Of a stretch of 64,000 nucleotides of DNA, positions 56,546 to 64,000 are shown piece after piece. The stretch is taken from positions 62,001-126,000 of the forward strand of contig JAXGGA010002011.1 in NCBI GenBank assembly GCA_038373865.1, given 5' to 3'. Source of the stretch: Uloborus plumipes (Eukaryota; Arthropoda; Arachnida; Araneae; Uloboridae). The notes under the pieces were generated by a model, which was not told the origin of the DNA, did no database searches, and was given only the letters and a program-made list of their open reading frames with translations. The translations under genes were made by a program, and so were the position numbers. The stretch's first letter is position 1, and the number at the start of each line of letters is the position of its first letter.

Positions 56546-56940
56546 ACAAAATTCGGTGTTACCGAAAATGTCACAATGGAACTATTATTGTTAAAAAAAA
56601 TAGTGATATCTATTCAGTATTCAGTCACTCATCGTATTTGGCGTCGTAAAGTTTGGCCACAATAGAGAAATTTACCAAACCTCCCAGTCAGTGAAACACT
56701 ACTTTCTCCAAATCAAAGAAAAAGAAAACGCTCTGGTAAGGAACAGCAGTTGTTCGCAGTCTAAAGAGTATCTTATTGCATGTTTAAAACATGTATTTAA
56801 TGCCGCCATCACTAAATTTTTAATTTTCATAGTTCCATTCTGACATTTTCGGTAACACCGCTATTCAGTTTCCCTTCGTATTTGGCGTCATAAAGTTTGG
56901 CAACAATCGAGAAATTTACCAAACCTCCCAGCCAGTGAAG
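56546..56940. repeat. Two tandem copies of the dispersed module (see 48960)
   Basis: TTTGGCGTCGTAAAGTTTGG, AATTTACCAAACCTCCCAG and ACATTTTCGGTAACAC-type blocks occur twice, about 250 bp apart. The second copy is cut at 56938 by the element at 56939. Its continuation, CTTGCTTATTTGAGGGTCAC, is found after 60700. Confidence 0.85.
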
Positions 56941-59900
56941 CCAGGTTCACACTGGCCCCGGACGGACGGAAAACGGCCCGGACACGGAGTGACGTCACCC
57001 GGGCCGGGAAAAACGGTTGTCAATTCACACTGCAGAAAATCTGTCACGGGCAGAAACTTTGTAACCAATCAAATCGCTTACTGTCGGCCTATCGGTGCTG
57101 TATTTAGACATCAACTTCTTAAGCAGACAGCGTTATCAATTTGTAGCTAACATGAACTAATGATATTTTTATGATATTCGTATAAATGCAAAAAACTGCA
57201 GCTTAATGGGATTTTACACATGCCAATATTTCTACATTTCCGAAGATATATTAAACGATTTAAATTTCAGGATTAATAAGAGCAAGCAAATAGAAAAAGT
57301 ATTTGACTCGGTAAAATATATAGCAAAAATTTCGTCAAATTACGTCCGTAGATGATTTAAAACCGATGGTACGATGATCTCCAAAGTGAAATTAAAGAAT
57401 AAAAGAATGCTTATTTTTTTTTAACAGAGAGTGGTTTCAAAAATAATGAGTCAAGCTTTGCTCATGGTGATTTTTGATACAGTAGTTTCACTTGACTCAC
57501 TTTAAAATGTATTTGAGTTTATAGCAAAATGAATTTCTGATAAAATATAAACTTGATTTATTACTGAAAACTACTCCAGATAGCAAGATTTAACAATAAT
57601 AAAATTTCTTCCAAGCAAAATATTTTGATTTTACGAACAATTGACTTATATTGTATAGTTTTGACCTAATTGTATGCAGTTCAGTCTTGATAACTTGAAT
57701 ATTCCTTTATTTCCTTTTTTGGGTCCTAAACATTCGAGAAGGCTGCGGGAACTTCCTATAACTCAAAGCTTTTAGGCGGCTCTTGAGGGCTTCGAGCTAT
57801 TGAGACTCGACTGTTACAAGCAGCTTTATTGCAAATGATAAAATCTATGCTGTCGCAGTACAAACTGTACAAAATAATCGATACACTTTCATGCTAAAAA
57901 ATAATCTTTTTTATTGCAGAAATTTCTGCTCAGTGCTTTCAACAACTAACAATGAATAAAAATGCTTCATATGTTTAGGTTAATAAATGTAATTAGGGAA
58001 ATAGTGAGGAAAACAAACATTGTAGGCTTAACACTGACCCCGAAACCAAAACCCTAAAAAGTGCTTTTGTACAAAAGAAAGTCAGGAAAATATGTTTCTC
58101 CGGTTGATTGTGTTCAGAGTTATGAATGAAAGTTAAAAAATAGAATGAGAGTTATAGATAAAACATAACTTTATTTTTTCATATAAGTACAAAAGATATT
58201 GATGCATTTGTCATACTGCTTGACAAGCTTCGCAGAGCAATCCAGGAAAAACTCAACTATTCGCATGCGGAAGAAATATTTCACAGCTTGTTTGACATCA
58301 GCATTGCATTGACCTCTCTCTCTGAATTTGTTTGCACAACATTCGGAGACAACACTCGCATTCCGCCGAGATTCTTCTTCAAAGTTAGAAATAGATTGAA
58401 GTCACTCGATGGGAGATCAGACAGCTGCAGATTTAGCATGTTGCAAATGCTAAGGGCCTCCACGACTCTGGGGGCCCTGAAAAGAATTCACGGAAGTAGA
58501 ATTTTATCTTCAACTCATCACACATATGTAGACAATATACAACAGATCAAGTTTTCCCCCTAGAGTTTAAAAGAGTTTCAGATAACACATTCCGTACCCT
58601 CTTATAAAAGACTTTTAATTTGTTATTCATGTGCTGAAATTTAAATTGAAAAAAAAAAGCAACTTTCTAAAGAAATATTTCTTTTTTTTTTTTTTTTGAC
58701 ATTTACTGTCAGGGATCAAATCTAGGGGGAGAGGGGATTTAGGGAACTATCCTCCTTCAAAACTCAGATACTTTCCTTTTTTGACAATAAAAAAGAGCTA
58801 AAACTAGCCTTATCACCCCTGCCTTTCCCCTTTTTTTCTTAACTATGCCATTGCCTACTTGAGGCAATGGTATCCTCATCTAATTCCTTTTTCCATTATA
58901 CTATTAAAAGTATTAAGTAAATTTTTAATTATGTCCATTTTAAATATTAGTTCACAAGTTATGGGACATAATTCTGTTTTTTTTTTGCTAATAAATTCCT
59001 GCCACCATAGAAAAAAACAGAAAATCTTGTGATAGACGAGAAAAAGTTACACCATCAAATCTGCCCTTTTTTTTGCCAATATCCTCTCATAATTTGACAA
59101 CATGCACATATAATATGCGCTCACTCATTACGACATAAAGGAAATTCAGTGAAAGAATTTAGTTGTTATCAAATTTCTTAACAAACAACTTCAACAAATT
59201 TTGTCATACATACGTAAAATCATTACATGCAGTCACGTCATTTCACAATTTTCCAGAACGGGAGGGGGGACAATGAGTTTTTCTCGATTTCATCTTACAG
59301 AAAAACATTATGGAAACAAAAAACTCAAAATCGCTGAATTTTTTCAGCAGTTTTTGCAGATTTGACACTGGGAAATACTTAAAAAAAACAAGATGCGAAA
59401 TTAAAAACTGCACGTACATGGTACCTTGGATTATCTCTCGGAAAATATGGTAAAACACTTTGTTTACAAAAATTCGAGATTTTTTTTTCTTTAAAAATTT
59501 TAGGGTTTTCTCTCACAATGAAGAAACAGACTGCAGCCTTTCTCATAAAATGAAACAAATCTTGCTATTTTGACTACCAGGATTCTGTTTGTTACATTTT
59601 ATACATTTTGTCACCAACCATTTGAAGTTCATTGCTGAACTCAAGTCAGGAACTCTCCAACCTTACTTCTTGTTAATCACAAGTAGTGAAAAACAAAGAT
59701 AATAAGAAACATTCAGTGTTCATAAAGCTATAAAAGAGCAAGAACTTTTATCCTTAGAATTTTAACACATTTAAATTCAAAATATGACGGGATGGAAACT
59801 TACTATATCGAATGTAAATAAATGTACAGCAACTTACCTGAATGCATCATATTTAAACCACCATTGTCTTCTTTTAAGGGAGTCCTGAAAGCTAATCTAA

Positions 59901-60445
59901 TCTAAAGCTAGAAGAAACTCTAGTCAATTGAAAAGAGTAGCCATCGGGAACTGTTCCCTTTTTTTCATTTTTCCACCATCTTCCTACTAAAATATACATC
60001 AGATGTAGAGAAGCTTGAAGAGTTAAACCCTCCTAACGAAGCAAGTGGCAAAACATGAACAAGTTTTACATTCGTTTCATACTTCATTGTCCTTGTCGTT
60101 TGAAAATTCGATAAAACTAGATCAAACTTATACTTCATATTCTGTAGGTTTGAATTTTCACTGAAAATAATTAATATCACAACTTGATTAAGAAACAACT
60201 TTCGCACTATCTACCTTAAAACCGAGATAAACATTGGCCTCCATTACTTACCGAAGCGATCTTTACCTGCTAGACTGTGATTGGTCAAATGAAAGCATCC
60301 GTTTCACCCGGGCCCGTGCATTATTCAACTAGTTGAATAGTGCCCGGTACCGTTTCCTCCGGACCATCTCCATGGCAACGAGGAGACGCCACCGTTTTTC
60401 CGGGCCGTTTTCTGTCCGTCCGGGGCTAGTGTGAACCCGGCTTGA
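56936..60445. mobile_element. PIF/Harbinger-like element, 3504 bp, TGA duplication
   Basis: The element spans 56939-60442. Left end AGCCAGGTTCACACTGGCCC and reverse-complemented right end AGCCGGGTTCACACTAGCCC continue as TIRs for 43 bp with three differences. TGA occurs on both sides, and the uninterrupted relative near 49350 has a single TGA there. A 3-bp target fits PIF/Harbinger, though its usual target is TWA. No DDE nuclease or Myb-like frame is visible in 3.5 kb, so it is non-autonomous or an unusual carrier. Confidence 0.75.
58150..58480 (-). pseudogene. Mariner transposase C-terminal remnant inside the 3.5-kb element
   Basis: The minus strand reads DLPSSDFNLFLTLKKNLGG, the mariner SPDLAPSDYHLF...KLKEFLGGKRF region with the final catalytic Asp, then after stops and frame changes AKLVKQYDKCINI and YMKK, the mariner C-terminus (KLVPRYDKC...YVEK). 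Several stops and shifts show it is dead. It is foreign to the surrounding PIF-like TIRs, so it is a nested old insertion or captured piece. Confidence 0.85.
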
Positions 60446-60705
60446 AATCTTGCTTGGGGTCCTGGCGGCGTTGTTGGTCTGCGCGTCACTTTAGAAAGCC
60501 CAGGACGGCGGGTTCGATTCCCGCCCTCGCTCTGGTTGTAACTTCCTTCTCCGTGAGCGTAAACTCTGTCCTGTACTATGTATCTGTCTTGTACTATCTG
60601 TCATATTGGACGTGAGTTCATAAACGGGTCCTGTGTGACCAAGTACACGAGCTCGAAATATGTGTTGTAAATAAACAAAAAATAAAATAAACAAAAATCT
60701 TGCTT
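60445..60705 (+). mobile_element. tRNA-derived SINE with 11-bp target duplication
   Basis: AAATCTTGCTT at 60445-60455 and 60695-60705 flanks 239 bp. The head has TTGTTGGTCTGCGCGT (A box) and the perfect B box GGTTCGATTCC within GGCGGGTTCGATTCCCGCCC, a strong T-arm. The tRNA-unrelated body follows, then an A-rich tail (AAATAAACAAAAAATAAA). Pol III promoter intact as read. Inserted two bases after the right end of the 3.5-kb element. Confidence 0.95.
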
Positions 60706-61149
60706 ATTTGAGGGTCACTGTTAGATTGTAATCACTTCAAAGAGTTGGCGCGAAAGACAATATATTTCTTACCTTTTAATGTTCACATTAAAATCATGGA
60801 AGAATGGTTGTGACTGAGCTACCTGACACAATCGGTTCCCTATGTTAATAAATTTAGATTTGGCGACCAATTTTACATTGAAATTACGGGAAAATCGGAA
60901 AATTATATTAAATTTCAAGGGCAAAATTGCTGTGGTTGTTGAGAGTTTTCCAAAATCTTGGCACTACAGTTGTGTCAAAAGTTCCATTGAAACGTAAAAA
61001 TTTCGCTAAAAATATACAAGTTCGTCACACACACGAAAAGAAGAAAAGTCTTAAGAGTGAATTAAACTTTATTTAGTTAACTTCCTTTACATTTATTGCA
61101 CGGGCATCGCCGTGCGGGTACTGCTAGTATATATATATTTGCATCACAA

Positions 61150-61632
61150 AAAAGTCAAATAACACTTAATACACCGGTAACTCACAACCTATTTTACTGC
61201 GCTCCAGAAGCTGTCAGAACATTTGCTTTATGTCGCTCGGCGACAGAGGCTCAAAAAAGGCTTAATTAAAAAGATATTTTTTTCGAACTGCTTATCAACT
61301 GACTGCTCCATCCATAAATCCATTCAAACAAACTTTTGTATATATAATAGTAGTAAGAAGAACAACCTCTTTAAAAGCAGTCCAGGAGCTATCCCACCAA
61401 GCGCTTTCCACCTCTCGGCCTCAGAGGCGTAAAAACTCTTAAGTGACAATCGTTTCTGACAGCTAATCACAAAATCACATATAAATTGCAAGGGAAGTAA
61501 CGCGTTTGTTTATAATGTACTTCAGTAAAAAGTCAAATAACACTCAACGCACCGCTAACTTACAACCTGTTTGTTGCGCTCCGGAAGCTGCCAGAACGAG
61601 TGCTTTCTGTCGCTCAGCCATAGAAGGTAGGC
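61150..61632. repeat. ~380-bp spaced direct repeat after the Helitron end
   Basis: AAAAAAGTCAAATAACACTT, TGCGCTCCAGAAGCTGTCAG and TTTATGTCGCTCGGCGACAG at 61150-61255 recur as close variants at 61530-61632. Non-coding. Confidence 0.85.
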
Positions 61633-61829
61633 GTGTTTATACAACTAAAAGATGACATCGATTGAAATTTCGCACTCCGCGCATAAGTGTGGCGCAGCTG
61701 GCGTCACTCAGAACATGCAAATAAGGCTTGTTTTAAAAGCGTGTTGTGAAGCTCATGAGTATTATTTTTCCGTGAAATTTGACGAATTGCGTTCACGTTG
61801 GTCAGGAATACCTTTAAGAAGACGAAGAA

Positions 61830-62996
61830 GCCATTATCAACAGCTCACCGAGTTTGAACGAGGTCGTACAATTTGGAGAAGGGGGATTTTCATTTCGCGA
61901 TATTGCAGAAAGACCTGGAGGGGAATGTTTCCACCATGCATGATTATTAGAAGCTATGGTCAAGGGATGGTACTACCTCAAGAAGATCGAGTTCCGAGCT
62001 GCCACGTGGCACGACTGAGAAGGAAAATCGTCGAATCTTGCGTACTTCTGTGGCGCATCGTACTGCATCTGCGGCTGACATTCAAGCTGCAGTTGGTACC
62101 GTCGTGACCCAAGGAACGGTAAGAAATTGTTTACTTCAAGAACAGCTCTGAGCCAGGCATCCTGTAGCCGGTATTCCATTGACTGCAAATCATTGCCGTT
62201 TCCGACGGCAGTGGTGCCAAGACAGAGCTCACTGGAGGTCGGAGTGGAGATCTGTTGTAATTTTTGATGAAAACAGATTCTGCCTTAGGGCCAGTGATGG
62301 CTGTATATTGGTCACATTGTATATACTAAATTTAAATAAAAAAGTCGTCCCGGGCACGGGTCGACCGGGACGCTCTAGGACCTCATGGTGGTAGAGGTTG
62401 CACTTTCTCGAAGGTTCCCCATCTGGTAAAGTCACTAATGTGATAGGAACAGGGGGCCTTCGAGGGTGATGGTGATGTATATTGGTCAGGAGGCCAGGGG
62501 ACCGCCTGCATCCAAGCGGTCTACGGCCTAGACACACGGGACCTACACCTGGAGTCACGGTCTCTGGAGAAATTTCCTACGACAGCAGGGGCACTCTTGT
62601 GGTTATCCCAAACTCACTGACTGAAAATTTGTCGTCAGTCTGGTAATTTAACCAGTAGTACAGCCCTTAATGAGTAGCATTCAAGGGGGAGTTTTCCAAC
62701 AGGATAACGCTCGCCCTCACATCGCTGCTGTAACGCAATGTGCTCTACAGAGTGCTGACATGTTATCATGACCTGCAAAATCACCAGATCTGTCTCCAAT
62801 TGATAACGGATGGGATATCATTGGACGGCACCTCGAGCATCATCCACAGTCAGCAATGACGGTCCTAGTATTGACACAACAAGTGCAACAAGCATGGCAC
62901 TCCATACTACAAAGTGACATTCGGCACCTGTATGACATAATGCATGCACGCTTGCAGGCTTGCCTTCAAAATTCTGGAGGTTACACCCACTATTAA
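61830..62996 (+). pseudogene. Degraded Tc1-like transposase, interrupted by a 161-bp insertion
   Basis: Pieces in changing frames: QLTEFERGRTIWRRG (first HTH), SAADIQAAVGTVVTQGTVR (second HTH), SVVIFDENRFCL (first catalytic D, normally WSDESRF), GGVFQQDNARPHIAA (second D), then SPDLSPID where the catalytic Glu of PIEH reads as Asp, and IIGRHLEHHPQS near the C-terminus, ending TAA at 62993. Stops, frameshifts and the insertion at 62315 make it inactive. Clear TIRs were not found, although CAGTGTATTTATG near 63165 could be the eroded right end. Confidence 0.85.
62302..62488. mobile_element. 161-bp insertion with 13-bp duplication inside the Tc1-like gene
   Basis: TGTATATTGGTCA at 62302-62314 and 62476-62488 flanks 161 bp (62315-62475). 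Deleting the insert rejoins the transposase reading frame. It contains a long dyad CTCGAAGGTTCCCC...GGGGGCCTTCGAG and a GC-rich GTCCCGGGCACGGGTCGACC block. Read on the minus strand it could be a SINE, but A/B boxes are not convincing. Confidence 0.8.
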
Positions 62997-63176
62997 ATTA
63001 ACCTAATTTTACATTTGCACAGCATTTTGCATTTTCTTGAGCTTAAATTAGCCAGTGATCTTGTACATTTAATCAATTAAACATGTTAACTAGACAATTG
63101 CATTGCCCAAATTTCATTACTCTGCAGTAATTTTTTCTTGGTGTTGGGGTTTTTTCCCCGCCAGTGTATTTATGTA

Positions 63177-63480
63177 ACTGACACACATAAATTATAGCCT
63201 ATGTCCGTCTCCTGGCTGTAAACTACTTACCCACCAATTTTTAGCCATATCGGTACAGCCGTTCTTGAGTTATAAATAGTGTAACTAACAACGACTTTCT
63301 TTTATATATATAGACTAGCTGCCAGGGCAGCTAGATTAGCTTCCTGCGGCATGTTGATGCATAACGTGCCCCCTATCTAACTTTTACCTCATTCTGAAGT
63401 TATATTATTTAGTATAATTTAATGTTCATTAGATTTCAAAACATACCACGCACGTGACCCGGCGTTGCACGGGCACTTCG
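63177..63480 (-). mobile_element. Two Helitron ends abutting head-to-tail
   Basis: On the minus strand one Helitron ends with palindrome CTAGCTGCCCTGGCAGCTAG (63334-63315), and at the very next base (63314) TCTATATATATAAAAGAAAG starts another. The downstream element (63314 leftwards) is recognisable to about 63177, where the Tc1-like region begins. The upstream one carries a GGCACGAAGTGCCCGTGCAA hairpin region near 63454-63482. Confidence 0.7.
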
Positions 63481-64000
63481 TGCCTTGAAAGTAGTGAGGA
63501 AAATTTCAAGAAACTACTCCCCGCCAAGGCGGCTCGCTAACAGGCGCTTCACGCCTTTACTTTTTTCCTATATAAAAAAAATCATTCGAATTATTGAGAT
63601 GCTTCGCGCTTTCAAGATGGTAAGGAAAGTTTCAGTAAGTTCAGCTCGCTTAAAGGAAAAAAGCAGACATAGATACTCAGTTTTTAATATAAGTAGATGG
63701 CTTTTCAACAAATGAATGTTTCAAAATATTACAAGTAGCTAGCGATAAAAATTCTACGTAAGTGGCCCGCTTATGAGTTTCGTGTTTGATTTAGTTAAGC
63801 CTTCATTCAAAATTCTCATTATCATTGTTACTACTGTTTCATAGCAACGACGGTTTGGCAACAATGGATTTCATATTTAATCATTTATTAGGCTTAATCG
63901 CTTTAAACTTGACTACTTATTAATTAATATCTTCGCTTATTAAAATCGTATAATTATATGAATTGAAACTAATGAAGCTTGAAAAATTACCTATCTATCG
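63481..64000. other. Element-like AT-rich sequence with an H-family fragment
   Basis: 63781-63900 resembles the middle of units H1-H4 (CATTGTTAC, GTTTCATAGCAACGACGG, CAATGGATTTCATATTTAAT). No gene. The window ends within this sequence. Confidence 0.5.

Larger units (their letters stand above)
55651..61127 (+). mobile_element. Helitron, 5.5 kb, loaded with nested insertions
   Basis: The 5' end TCTATATATATAAAGATGAC follows an A. The 3' end has hairpin GCACGGGCATCGCCGTGC, then GGGTACTG and CTAG at 61124-61127, followed by T. This fits A/T insertion without duplication. Inside are a 47-bp inverted repeat, a SINE-type insert (56205-56432), two copies of the module at 48960, a 3.5-kb TIR element (56939-60442) and a tRNA SINE (60456-60694). 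Without these it is about 1.5 kb and non-autonomous. That 55651 and 61127 belong to one element is inferred from compatible ends and orientation. Confidence 0.65.

Noticed and set aside
60470..60535. A tRNA gene (perfect B box)
   Set aside because: The acceptor stem does not close and the sequence continues into a SINE body with A-rich tail and target duplication.

Overview
This is AT-rich, gene-poor nuclear DNA of a metazoan, most likely an arthropod and quite possibly a spider. The lineage is inferred from the repeat types and from RNase H retrotransposon pieces ending in a CxxCPDT(E/Q)LxPxHxFxC motif, which I associate with spider genomes. There are no operons, no tRNA or rRNA genes, no CRISPR array and no clearly intact multi-exon host gene. 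Most recognisable sequence is transposon-derived, often nested.

The best host-gene candidate is at 17.7-19.1 kb. An ORF encodes a linker-histone-type (H15) winged helix. Next to it lies a broken partial duplicate whose tail, read in the H15 frame, is 69 residues with 27 Arg and 12 Ser, like a protamine-like sperm nuclear basic protein. The duplicate carries a frameshift, a GAA-to-TAA stop and a 527-bp hAT-type insertion. A second candidate is a short minus-strand ORF (7.75-8.01 kb) with a signal-peptide-like start. About 28 of its codons align without gaps to a stretch in every monomer of the neighbouring 201-bp satellite (ten copies, 8653-10662), so the satellite may have amplified a piece of a coding exon.

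Layout. 0-1.3 kb: end of a TIR element, then a ~155-bp degenerate tandem array. 2.6-3.0 kb: 5'-truncated non-LTR fragment with target-site duplication. 3.7-7.8 kb: short tandem repeats, foldback elements and a TGTAAAA-rich element with a 60-bp minisatellite. 8.0-10.7 kb: satellite. 10.7-17.7 kb: mostly featureless AT-rich DNA with duplications. 17.7-19.1 kb: H15/protamine-like locus. 21-25.6 kb: three TIR elements and a higher-order minisatellite. 26-27.2 kb: minus-strand Helitron. 27.3-33.7 kb: several MITEs, a Tigger-like element and a strong 68-bp hairpin. 34.7-38.9 kb: four head-to-tail units of a Helitron-like element, one split by a near-intact Tc1/mariner element with DD36E spacing sitting in a (TA)n tract. 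39.6-40.2 kb: RNase H fragment. 40.5-46.7 kb: TIR elements, a MITE with a verifiable empty site, and a 656-bp foldback. 46.8-53.6 kb: inverted copies of a TIR element that differ in minisatellite length. 55.1-61.1 kb: Helitron helicase fragment beside a 5.5-kb Helitron holding two SINE-type insertions and a 3.5-kb PIF/Harbinger-like element, which itself contains a dead mariner fragment. 61.8-63.2 kb: dead Tc1-like transposase with a 161-bp insertion. 63.3 kb: two Helitron ends abutting with no bases between.

All statements come from reading the sequence by eye. No searches or alignments were run, so family names are by motif and terminus, and divergent boundaries are approximate.
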